Assembly: GCA_965153455.1 (NCBI GenBank)
Contig: OZ234499.1
Coordinates: forward strand, 18,906,271 to 18,970,270
Length of the DNA: 64,000 nucleotides
Origin: Sphagnum compactum
Taxonomy: Eukaryota > Bryophyta > Sphagnopsida > Sphagnales
Reading direction: 5' to 3'
Shown: positions 49,092-59,720 of the stretch, piece after piece
Layout: every line of letters begins with the position of its first letter
Numbering within the stretch: the stretch's first letter is position 1
Notes under the pieces: model-generated
Told to the model about the DNA's origin: nothing
Database searches by the model: none
The model's input: only the letters and a program-made list of their open reading frames with translations
Position numbers and translations under genes: made by a program

Positions 49092-52000
49092 TCATACTGT
49101 GAGGATTTCTACACCTGATTCAGTTATGAGCAAAGAATGCTCAAATTGTGCAGATAGGCCACCATCTGCCGTCACTACAGTCCAATTATCATTCCACATG
49201 ACATCCCTTATGCTCCCCATTGTCAGCATTGGCTCTGCACAACCACAGTAAATGATCAGATGCATGCTTATTTCTGCTCAACTCAAAAGCAAACACCCTT
49301 TTGGTAAATACAGAGAACAAATGCAGTCATAAAATGGCAAGTCCATCTGTCACAAAGTGATGAAGTTTCAAGGCCCTGGGATGTCAAGTGCATGCTTGTG
49401 ACTGACAAGAGCTTCCTCCTATCCTTCTCCATACATCCTCAAACAAAAGCAGAGTTACTAACTCTCACCTGCAGAAAGAGTAAAACAGTGATTCTAGAAA
49501 TGCTAAGTTGATACATCTCCCTGGACAACTATTTCTGTCAATTACTAGAATTCAGGACTGGTATTTACCAATGGTGAATGTTTGCCCAACAACCATACGC
49601 CCAGGTTGATTGTTGCCTGCCCATCAACACAAGACATAATATCAAATAAAAACATCAGAACTCAAGTCAATCTTAGTCAACAACCAGCCCTCTTCCCAAG
49701 AGTTCTAATGGTGCACAACTAGGCTGGATTCTGCATGAGGGAGGCGAACCCTTACGATTATGTAAAATTGAGGGTGCAGAATGGAAGACTGCACCAACCC
49801 CGTGCCCTACAAAGTGCTCCACCACACCATATCTATACCTGTCTGCAATTTCACTGCAAGAAACCCACATATATGTGACAATGATGCTCATGAGAAAAAA
49901 GTTGCTTCAGAAAAGTCAACCGACTTACAGTGAAAACTGGGCAACATATCCAAAAGTATAACAACAGCATCACTTTTGGTTGCTAAGTTGGCTTACACAC
50001 TTGATGGTGGCACCAATCTTCTTGAATTCCACACCAGGACCACAAATAGCAATAGCCTTGTCTAGTGCTTCCCTTGTCACCTACTCACAAGAACAACATC
50101 CATCTCATATTCATAATGATTTCTGAAGAGTTGGTTTCTTTGTGTATGTGGTGCATACTGCTCAAACCCTTCTTTTTGGAAGAGGTTGGCACAGAGAAAG
50201 GCATAGCCAGTACCAACCCACATGGATGAAAAACTGATTCTCTGCAGGTTTGATAAGCCACCCACCTCAACAAGCTGTTTTGCATCATCATCCACAGTAC
50301 CACAGTAGAAGGTCTTTGATGTGTCCCCATGATATCCCTGCATAACCCCAAAAGATATGATCCACCAAAATAAGTTATCTATAAAAGTCTCTCCAGCATA
50401 GTAGATTGAGCAACTTGAAGGTATATCTCTTGCAGATTGTCAAACAAAATATGGGCTTACATTTAAGTAGACTGTCACATCGATGTTGATGATGTCTCCA
50501 TCCTGCACACTTTCACCTCAATGTCATGAATAGGCCCACAGAAGGCAACAATCTAGTAATAAGTCAAGTTTGAGTTTAAAACCAAGCATATAACATTCAG
50601 ATTGTAGACCGTGCAAGATTTTACTTGGAAACAAGGCTACACATATGATAGAGAAGCTGGAGTGTACCTGGAGGGGTCGGGAGTCTGGAATCCCATGACA
50701 GATACACTCATTCACAGATGTGCAGACACTTTTGGGGAAACCGCCATAGCCGAGAGGTGAGGGATATGCACCTGCATCTATAATCATCTTGTGCACTTCT
50801 TTGTCTATTTCATCTGTTGTCACTCCTGGCTGTAGCAAGTCCCACCCTTTATTCAGTCCTTCCCTTGCATAATCCTATGCTTATACTTGAGAATCTGTGC
50901 AGGACCTATGTGTCTGTGCAAAGGTGAATGAGAAGGACAGCAAACCCTAGATTTCAAGTAAATCTTAAAGCACTTAGATCTTAAGAGCAAATTCTAAAAT
51001 GAAAATTAGCTTGACAAGCTGTAAAAGAGACAAGAAGGAGGGATTATCCGGTTAACCTTAACAAGTGTTCCAGCATAATCACGAACCCTAGCAGCAAGTT
51101 TGCCAGATATTCGCATACGCTCAATACCCTCTGCATCTTGGATTTGGAACTGGTCCAAAAATGGGGGTGCCTCTGAGGAGCCAACATAGGGGGGTCGAGG
51201 AATGTGTTTTGGAACTGGCAATCGAGGTGAGACCTTGCCTTGCTGTAGCTTCAGGTGCCGTCGCCTTGACTCCTCCACCAGCTTCTCCTGCTGCTCCAAT
51301 CTGCAGATTGTCAGTTCATATCCCAAGGTCACTTTCTTCTCACCACACCCAAACCTCTCTTCTCTTTCTCCATCCACAAGCCATTGGGGTTCACTCCACT
51401 TGCAAGAAGTCCAATTCTGCAGATTGTCAGCTCATCACTCCTAAGGTCAATATCTTCTCACTGCACACAATCTTGCATCTCTTTCTCCATCCACAAGCCA
51501 CTGAGCTCCACAATTCCACTCGCAAGAAGGCTAAGCAGACAAAAGGCTTCATAAAAGTCACAGAATCACAAATTCAAGGAGAAGCTCTTCTTCAGTACAC
51601 ACCTTTTGTTGAACAAAAGTTCTGCAAATCCTGACTTCTTCTTGGACAGTATGAGTAAGGCTCCTGCCATTCTCCTTCGACAATCTGCAACACATACACC
51701 ACACAGTTCTTAAACCAAGTTCTTTGTAAACTGAAGAATTCCATAACCTCGTGAGAGCTTCTTCCATCTGCCAAGAGTTGCAATCCTGTAACACCCACCG
51801 AGTTTCGATTTTACTGCAGAATTGCATCGAACTACAGACGGTGACAAGCACCCATCCCACTAAATGGCGTGAAGATTGGAACCCTAGTTTGAGCCAGCTC
51901 CAGGAATTGCACAACATGCCATACTCATGTGCACAAATTTTCCATTTTTCCAGTTCTAAACTGTATGAGGATCACAAGTTTGAAGGCAGTGGTTGCGTGG

Positions 52001-52292
52001 TGCAGTGATGCAGTGATGCCTTCAAACTTGCAGTGGTTGCACAATTGAACACAAAGTGTAGCGGAAATCCGTGAGCTCAGAATGGGGAAGCGTGATCGAT
52101 AATCTGGAAGCATTCCTCAGGTTTTAGGAGAAGAGACATACCGAGAGATTGATGCCCCAGTCCAGGCATGGCTATCTCTGATGACAGTTTGACGAAGGAG
52201 GAGGAGGAGGAGTGCGAGCGGCACAAGGCACAACCCCAGAACGAAGATGAGAAGCGGCTCGTGCTGGATGCACACACCATCGACGCCATCAT
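49092..52292 (-). CDS. MAP1D: Organellar methionine aminopeptidase, type 1 (MAP1D-like)
   Basis: Removes the initiator methionine from nascent proteins in plastids or mitochondria. Ten exons give a complete 373-aa protein, and all phases agree: 52292-52142, 51684-51603, 51300-51057, 50829-50668, 50502-50461, 50337-50266, 50080-50001, 49853-49756, 49616-49569 and 49234-49092. Introns are GT-AG. Residues 1-50 ([14 protein letters not shown], Ser-rich) form a likely transit peptide. AELLFNKR and [18 protein letters not shown] precede the pita-bread fold. The five metal ligands are D221, D232, H295, E327 and E358, with spacing like the bacterial enzyme, and H204 (CHGIPDSRP) is the substrate-side His. 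The start could be either of the two adjacent Met codons. It is divergent from the PPR-DYW gene. Intron 2 holds a 116-bp tandem duplication that copies an acceptor. Looks functional. Confidence 0.95.
51301..51534. repeat. 116-bp tandem duplication in aminopeptidase intron 2
   Basis: Copies at 51301-51416 and 51417-51534 both start CTGCAGATTGTCAG and share CTCTTTCTCCATCCACAAGCC. On the - strand each copy ends in CTGACAATCTGCAG. At 51301 this is the acceptor of exon 3, and at 51417 it is a duplicate acceptor. Using the distal site would add in-frame sequence that soon meets a TGA, so it should be non-productive. Confidence 0.85.
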
Positions 52293-54040
52293 CACCAATA
52301 ACAGGAGCTTTCAGCTTCCAAAACTCCAAGCTTGAACCAAGAAATTTCTGGTGAAAACACCGCAATTTCGAATCCTTTCCAGGAGGAGCTCGACGGACGG
52401 TGGATGCAGACTGTTTTGTTTTGGTTAAAATTCCGAAGCAAACAGCACTTGAAGAAGAAGATGGCAGGCACCTCTTCTACGAAAAATGAGCTCAGCAATG
52501 ACGTTGATGACGCAACAGGAGGTTTTCGAGACTCCCGTTAGAAGAGCTTTTTTCTGTTACAGCCAGGATTTGCAGCGTGGATGTTGTGTTTTGGAGGTTG
52601 ATTGTCGGCAGTTTCTTGTGCGATAGTGGGACCAACAAGCTACTAGAAGAGGAGGAGATGAGGAGATGGAGGAAGCAGCGTAGTTTGGAAATCCATGGCC
52701 AGCAAGTCCGATCAAGGTCTAGCACCCCCAACACTACTACCGTTTGCTGGGAGTTTCTGTCTGCCACTGCTCTTTGTCGTCCTGCTTTGTCTTTGTTTCT
52801 AAACCGAACACTTGCACTTCACGCACTCCTGATCACATTCCATTCTTCCCAAAACAGCAACAATAAGCGGCCTCTCGGACCCCAAAGAGGTACAGAGAAG
52901 AGATGTGTGTAGATGTGTGTTGTTTCTTGAGACTTCCTCTCACACATCCTTGTCGGATTCTTTGTTTTTTTCTCGCAAGAGTTTGCTTTTAAGATTTCTG
53001 CAATATCTTATCCATGTTTTGACAAGCATTCGTCGATTCAGGTGAAAGAGAGCTTGGAAAGGATTGCCATCGAAGATTGTAAACCTAGAACGGCTTGGCT
53101 TGGAACAACTCTTTGTTGTTCTTTGTCGTGAAGCTCTTCTCTACCTGTTCTTCTATTCGTTCTTCCGCCTCATGTGATCGCGTTGGTGTTATGAAACCAA
53201 ACTGAAACAGCGATGGACTTCTCGACTCGATTTCTTTGCATCTGATGTGCAACGTGCGAGTTGTGAATTGAGCCAGCCGATTGAAGCTGTGTTTCTTCGC
53301 TCCTTCGTGTGTGCGCATGGCAGTGCGAAAGACAATCACCAGTGACGCGCGCCGCTTCGGACTTATCTTGAGTCAGTTCTGGATTCTGCCTTATTCCCGT
53401 TCTTTCTGTACTTGATGTCGGCTTTTAGAAATTCTGCGCATTGGATGCGTTCACCATAGCTGATGGAATTGCAAACACAAAGTGTATATTATGGAGGAAT
53501 CTGTACTAGACTTTGCAAACACTGATGACCAGATTCAAGCTATCAAGTGGTGGGTGGATGGTTGGCAGACTTTGCATAATTCTTCTTCCCTCATCTTGAG
53601 GTTGTATGGTTGAGGAGTGGGGATCAAGAATTCTCAAATACTGCTGGACTGCATGTAACAGGTTCTGATCTCTGCAACAGGGCCCTAGCCTCTTGGAGTG
53701 GGGAGCTTGAACCAACTGCAGAAGTTAAGTTCTCAGGAAGTAAGTGCTGAATTTTGTGTTTGAAAATTGATGCCAAAGAATGCCAAGGATCTTGTAGTGC
53801 ATTTTCTCAACTTTGATTCTGGGCTGGAACAATCTATTTGTGAGGTTTACAAATAGATGGCACAGAATTCACTGAAGATGTATCTAAGCTTTCAAGTGGC
53901 AATTGATGGAAATAAGCAGAATGTTGGAAACAACAGTGGGAGAATGGTCTCAGACCCATCTCATCAATTTCAAATTGTGGTCATGTCCTGGTAGACATGT
54001 AGCCAAACTGCATAAGTGAAGAAGCAAGGTCTTTAATCAG
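52293..54040. promoter_or_regulatory. Shared upstream region of the divergent aminopeptidase and PPR-DYW genes
   Basis: Less AT-rich than the spacers. It must contain the promoter of the - strand aminopeptidase gene and the upstream part of the + strand PPR gene. An ATG at 53317 opens MAVRKTITSDARRFGLIL, which resembles the MA(V/L)R starts of the two PPR paralogues; it could be a first PPR exon (53317-53371) spliced at TTGA|GTCAGT to an acceptor at 54095. If so, the space between the two genes' ATGs is about 1.0 kb, short enough for a bidirectional promoter. Other frames here (52577-52912 +, 53085-53339 -) match nothing. No TATA box stands out. Confidence 0.4.
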
Positions 54041-56266
54041 ATGGAAGTTCTGTTTGAGCTTTCGAGCTTTTCACCAGTTCCTGTGGTTCATGCAGCCCAG
54101 AATGAGAAACTTTGGAGAGAGTTTTTCTCTGATCCTTCACAGTGGTGGGATCATAGGTCAGAGAAGGTAAATGACGATGATTTTTGTCACAATCCTCTTG
54201 TTGATGGAAGAAATCAATATAGCTTGATTGTTATGATAGCCTGGATTGCATAAGCTGTGAGCAATACATCACTCAATCAGTTCCTTTTGGATTTCTGGAT
54301 GTAGGTGAATGCAAAGTACCCAGATTTCAAGAATAAAAAGACAAAAGCTGCACTTTGGCTTGCTGACCGACGGACTCCCCCTTGGGTGAAAGCAGAGATG
54401 ACTGCCATGACACCAGGGACTATACAACTGGATGTTTATTCATGGAATAGAAGGCTTTCAAAATATGTCAAGGCTGGGAAATATCAGAGGGTAATGATGC
54501 TTTACCAACAAATGCAACATGAAGGCTTGAGACTTAGCACGTTCACTTTTGTTCCAGTGCTCACGGCATGTGCCAATTTACGAGCACTTGAAGATGGCAG
54601 GTGTGTTCATCAACAGGTCATTCAAAGTGGTTGTGACTCTGATGTGTTTGTGGCGACTAGCCTTATTGACATGTATAACAAATGTGAGAGCATGGAGGAA
54701 GCATGGGAAGTGTTCAACAAGATGCCCGCACGCAATGTGGTCTCTTGGAATGCCATGATATTGGGAAATGTGAAATGTGGGCAAGGGCAGAAGGCATTGG
54801 AACTATTTCAACAAATGCAACCAGAAGGTGTGCCACCAGATCCAGTAACTTTTGTGGGGATCCTGAATGCATGTGCTAGCTTACAAGCACTTGAAGAGGG
54901 TAGGCGCACTCATGAACAAATTATCCAGAACGGTTGTGAGTCTAATGTCTTTGTGGGCAGTAGCCTTGTTGACATGTATGCAAAATGTGGGAGCATGGAG
55001 GAAGCTTGGAGAGTGTTCAACAAGCTGCCCTCACGTGATGTCGTTTCTTGGACTGCCATGTTATTGGGACATGTTAAATGTGGGGAAGGGCAGAAAGCAT
55101 TGAGTTTATTTCAACAAATGCAATGGGAAGGTGTGAAGCCAGCCCCTCTCACTTTTGTGGGAGCACTAAATGCGTGTGCCAGCATAGTGGCACTTGAAGA
55201 GGGCAGGTCTGTGCACAAGCAGATCAATGAAAGCCATTGTGAGTCTGAAGTCATTGTGGGCAGTAGCCTCATTGACATGTATGCCAAATGCGGGAGCATG
55301 GAGGATGCTTGGAGAGTGTTCAATAGGATGCCCTCACGTGATGTGGTCACTTGGACTGCCATGCTTAATGGATTTTCCATGCATGGACATGGTGGGGAAG
55401 CTATTGCACATTTTGAACAGATGTGTGAAGAATGCATTGAGATAAATAACATTACTTTTGTTTGTCTTCTGTCAGCTTGTAGTCATGCAGGCCTAGTATA
55501 TGAAGGCCTGTGCTACTTTGATTCCATGAACTTAGTTTACAGGATTTGTCCAACAATCGAACATTACACCTGCATGGTTGATATTCTTGGTCGTGCTGGT
55601 CATCTGCATGAGGCAGAGGATATGATCAAGACAATGACAGGTGAACCAAGCATAGCTGTGTGGATGGCTCTGCTTGGTGCTTGCAGAATTCATGGTGATG
55701 CAGAGGTGGGAGAACGCATCGCAAAACGAGTTCTCGAAATTGACCCTGGAAATTTTGCAGGCTATGTGCTGTTATCAAATATCTATGCAGCAGCTGGCAA
55801 GTTGGAGCTCAGAGAAGATGTCCAATGGCAGAGGGAGAAATTGGGTGTGAAGAAACAATCAGGTTGCACTAGGATTGAAGTGAATAATGAGGTACATACA
55901 TTCGTAGTAGATGATCAAGATCATCCTCAAATGACTGAAATTCATGCAGAACTGAACCAATTGTCAGAGCAGATGAAGAACACTGGGTGTGGGCCAGATA
56001 CTAAATTGGGCCTGGAGGATGTAGATGAAGAAGAAAGGTTGTCACATTTGCATTACCATAGTATGAAACTAGCCATTGCATTTGGGCTCATCAGCACACC
56101 TCCTGGTACTATGCTCCGCATCATCAAGAATCTTCGGGTATGTGGTGACTGCCACACTTCCACCAAGTTCATATCCAAGATAGCTGGAAGAAAAATCATA
56201 GTAAGGGATGCAAATAGATTCCATCACTTTGAGGATGGTTCTTGTTCTTGCCAAGATTACTGGTGA
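54041..56266 (+). CDS. PPR-DYW protein with N-terminal OSB-type PDF motif
   Basis: Probably an organellar RNA-binding protein. Exons 54041-54166 and 54305-56266 join in phase 0 ([11 protein letters not shown]) to 695 aa; the 138-bp intron has GTAAAT and a TAG acceptor. Residues about 24-75 are Trp-rich ([18 protein letters not shown], then [22 protein letters not shown]) and resemble the PDF motif of OSB single-strand-binding proteins. About 12 PLS-class PPR motifs follow (85-493), then E1/E2 (494-559) and DYW (560-695, ending QDYW). The zinc-binding C655xxC658 and HHF..CSC are kept, but the catalytic HSE reads H627-S-M629 and the PG box reads QSGCTR, so deaminase activity is doubtful. The ATG follows an in-frame stop at 54017 and the N-terminus is not clearly a transit peptide; an upstream exon at 53317 may supply one. 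It lies divergent from the aminopeptidase and heads a cluster of broken copies. Confidence 0.93.
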
Positions 56267-56616
56267 TGACAGCAGGCATCTTCTCGATGAAATATGATTA
56301 TATGTTTTCTTGCAGCTCATATTGAAGGGATTTGGCTTTTGTTGACCCTGCTTGTACTGGGGTAATATGATCATAAGGCACCTTGGTATGTGGCATCTCA
56401 TTGACACAAGGCAGCTGGGGGGTGTGAGGGATCTTATCAGAAGACCTCTGGTTTTTCTGCACAGTAAGGTTCCCTGTCTGGGCCATTACCTAGTTGTAGA
56501 TTCCCTATACCCAAAGCCTGGTAAAGGAGCTTACAACTGTGGATGCCATTAATGGTGAACCTTGTACATAACATGCCTGAGCTGTGAAGATAGCAGATGA
56601 ATTAGATTTAGATTTG
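56267..56616. other. 3' flank of the PPR-DYW gene
   Basis: Probable 3' UTR and spacer. No clear poly(A) signal and no gene seen. Confidence 0.45.
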
Positions 56617-57190
56617 TTGTTATACATGAACACAAGGTACCTGGATTTCAAGCCTAATAAGACACAAGAGGAAGTATAGTTTGAGGACTGACAGAACCTT
56701 AGACTGGGGTGGACGGAGAATTGGTTCCAATGGCACAGTGCCCAATATTGGAGAAAGGAGGATGCATTCATAGTTTTTGACAATCTGCCCTTACTGTTGT
56801 TGTCTATTAGAATGTTATGATGTTGGAATTTGTGAACTGTGGGTGAGGCCAGGAGGCACTAGAACTATTTAAATAAATGGAACAAGAAGGTGTGGCACAA
56901 GTCCCTTTTGTGAGAGGATTGAATGCATATGCAGGTGTAGGGGCACGTCAACCAGGTAGGTGTGTTATGTGCGCATCATTTCAAATATAAAATTGGTTGT
57001 GGCTTATGAGTCAAATGTCTTTGTAGGGAGTGGTCTCGTTGCCATGTATGCGAAATGTGGGGGCTTGGAGGAGGCTTTGCAAGTGTTCAGTAAGATCCTA
57101 TTTCAGAATGTTGGTTCTTGAACTTCCATTATTGTTGGACATGTGAAATGTGGGAAGTGGCAAAAGGCATTGGAACTACCTATTTGAAAA
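56617..57190 (+). pseudogene. PDF-PPR fragment, exon-2 type
   Basis: Starts at NTRYLDFKPNKTQEEV (56617 on), equivalent to the first codons of exon 2 of the gene at 54 kb. The acceptor AG is lost (TAC|ATG instead of TAG|GTG), and the last bases before it look like an intron tail. Stops and shifts follow. Later PPR pieces are LELFK (with a stop), GVAQVPFVRGLNAYAGVGAR, SNVFVGSGLVAMYAKCGG and IIVGHVKCGKWQKALEL. No exon 1, E or DYW part. The intron tail suggests duplication at the DNA level. Confidence 0.85.
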
Positions 57191-57469
57191 TATTGTCAAA
57201 CACTCTCATATTATTGGTGATTGAATTGTTTAAAAGGTTAGTTTGATCTCTAATAGATTTGTTGAAATTGAAATAGTTTTGTGCTCTATGTGGGTTTTCT
57301 CTGCAACTATTAAATGGGGTATATTTCATGACAAGTTCCATCATTTCATTGCACATATTAGCACAAATGCATTCAACATGTGGTTCATGGAGCTGGTTCT
57401 AAGAATATTGGCTTTGGGGATTCTAATTTGCGAAGGTTATAAATTCACACAAAGTTATGATCCTTGCTT

Positions 57470-58090
57470 TTGACTTTGCATGTACAAAAGTGGCATGATT
57501 CGGCTCTACACTTTTTTCACATATCTGTTCAAAAATGTTGAAGAGCTTCCTTACAAGGCTCATCCATGGCAAATCCTCTAAGCATGGCAGTACAAGAGAT
57601 AACATTGCATAAGGGAATTTTGTTGAACACTCTCCAAGCATACTCCAAGCATACTCCATGCACCTCACATTCGACATGAATGTCAACAAGACTACTTTTG
57701 ACAAAGATATCTGACTCAAAACAACTTCGAACGATGCATTGAATGATCTGCTCATGAGCATACATGGCCTCTTCTGAGTGCCACTGCAATGGCACATGCA
57801 TTCAGCACTGCCACAAACATGAAAGGATTTTGGTTGCACACTTTCCTGTAGAATTTGTTGCAATACTTGGACTGCCATCCGCCTCTACCTACAGCTCACA
57901 TATTCCTATATTATAACACTCCAAGAGACCATATCCCACAAGGGTGTCTTGTTGAACACTGTCCAAGCCTCCTCCATGCTCAAATTTTTGCATACAAAGG
58001 TTAATCCTTAAGAAGACATGAATTTGCAACCACTCTGAATGATCTGTTCATGAGCATGCCTGCCCTCTCCAAGTACACTAGAACATGCAC
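57470..58090 (-). pseudogene. PPR fragment, opposite strand
   Basis: The - strand reads ERAGMLMNRSFR-like and MEEAWTVFNK pieces (58090-57930), then LVDIHVECEVHGVCLEYAWR, VFNKIPLCNVISCTAMLRGF and FEQICEKSVEPNHATFV (to about 57480), across several frames. EYAWSMLGEC shows a local 10-bp duplication (GCATACTCCAA repeated at 57638-57658). The order corresponds to the last PPR motifs before the E domain. It stands tail-to-tail with the fragment at 56.6-57.2 kb. Confidence 0.85.
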
Positions 58091-59339
58091 TCCTCTCTGT
58101 GGCCCCCAGAGGAACAAGGAAAATGTTGGAAAACAGAACAGGCTTCAAATCAAGTCGTGAAGATTGAGAACATGGCATTTGAATGGATCCTGCACGACAC
58201 TATTATCACTTTGCACCTGAAGTTCTAAACATTCTATTTCAGAGCTCAGGCAATTGCAGTAGTGATGGCCTTCTTCCAGCCCATTCACATAAAAGTAAAA
58301 ATCAACTACAAAAGGGAGTCCGCAAAAGGGATGGAAGATACCCAAAGAATCCTAAACCCCTAACGAGCTTGTAACTATCGAGAGCTTCTCTCGTCTCTCC
58401 TCTCTCAATTTTTCTTGGCTGAATCGGGCGAAAACACGTTGTTGACTTGGTACTCCATCATTGATTTGCGTGCGTAACGACACTCTTGCTCTTCTGCTTC
58501 TTCCTATGTTTTGTTTTTCCCTCGTGGTACTGGGGATGGTGAGGTGAGGAAGTTAAATGCTAGGATTGCAAAGGAATGTCTGTTTTATTTCAGGAAGTCC
58601 AGCTGCTGTGTGGTGATGGAGGGATCAGTAGTCCTTCTGTGCACCACAAGAATGCTTCCACATGGGAAGAAGGAAGACGGCGGCCACGGCGAGGATCTGT
58701 CTTGTGCAAGGTGTCTGTGTGTGCGGTCTTTGCACCACAAGCAGCGAATTTTGCAGTCCATTGCACTTGTTCCCAGCAGAGCGCACTGGATAGAAACAAA
58801 GGCAGCACTGGTAAATCAGGGAAGTCGTAAGGATTTTTTTGTTCCAGTCTCTTCAATTGCCCTGTTGTCGCAACATGTGTGTTTGTTTGTTTGCGGAAAT
58901 TGCTTCTTTATCCTCCGCGCCCCAGTTCCGTCTGTTCTGCGGAAAGGCCTAGATGCGGTTGTGGAATCGCTGCCTTAGTCTCGACCTGATTATACTGATG
59001 TTTTCCCAAGCAAATCTACAAGATGCAAATTGTTTTATCACAAGTATCCCATTGTCTTTAAATGCAAATAGCATGGATTGCTTCAGCTGCTGATGCCGAA
59101 TTGAACTAGAATTTTGACCCAGATGGTCGGTCTTCGCACTTCCAGATGTGCATATTTCCTCACCAATACTTTTGCATGGAAAAGATTCTGAGTGTTGTTG
59201 GAATGGCACAAGGCAATTTCTGCAGTTGCAGAAACTGATATGCTTACACAGATGGTGAAAGAGGTGGTGTCAATCAGGATCACAAAACACAGGAGTCCTA
59301 TCATTTGCATGTGCATGAATGAGGTCTGCGGTTTGATGG
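58091..59339. other. Spacer with a non-conserved open frame
   Basis: GC-balanced. A 155-codon + frame (58511-58978) starts at TTG and has Cys-rich, patternless sequence. It may be leader or promoter sequence of the PPR copy that follows at 59.34 kb, by analogy with 53 kb. No motif seen. Confidence 0.4.
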
Positions 59340-59720
59340 CAAGTTTTGTCTGAAATTTCAGCAGTTTGCATTGTCCCTGGAGGCCAGAGATTGCAACTTT
59401 GGCAGGATTTATTTTCTGATCCCTCACAATGGTGGGATCAAAGGTTGGAGAACGGAAGTAAAGAATCTTTTCACGTACTTCAAGTACCCTCACTTGAAGT
59501 GGGCAGGTGTTTTCATGAACAATTCAGTCATTGAAGTGGCTGCAAGTCAGATGTCTTTGTGGAAAATAACTTTGTAGATATGTATGCCAAATGTGGGAGC
59601 ATGGAGGATACATGGAGAGTGTTCTGGAAGATGCTCTTGCATGATGTGTTCTTGTGAACTGCCATGATATTGTGATATGCAAACTGTGGGGAAGGGGACA
59701 AGGCATTGCAACTTTTGTTT
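59340..59720 (+). pseudogene. PDF-PPR fragment, exon 1 plus one PPR
   Basis: The exon-1 equivalent is readable ([19 protein letters not shown], 59393-59451), with the donor changed from GAGAAG|GTAAAT to GAGAACGGAAGTAAAG. After about 35 bp the sequence jumps to SLEVGRCFHEQ, then [35 protein letters not shown] and CGEGDKALQ, with stops in between. Most of exon 2 is deleted. Alignment of its 5' side with 54075-54115 helps define the real exon 1 of the family. Confidence 0.85.

Noticed and set aside
52168-52335. 55-codon + strand ORF ([15 protein letters not shown]...)
   Set aside because: It is antisense to exon 1 of the methionine aminopeptidase. Its acidic run is the complement of the Ser codons of the transit peptide.
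58511-58978. 155-codon + strand ORF
   Set aside because: Begins with TTG, has no recognisable domain, and sits where leader sequence of a PPR copy would be expected.
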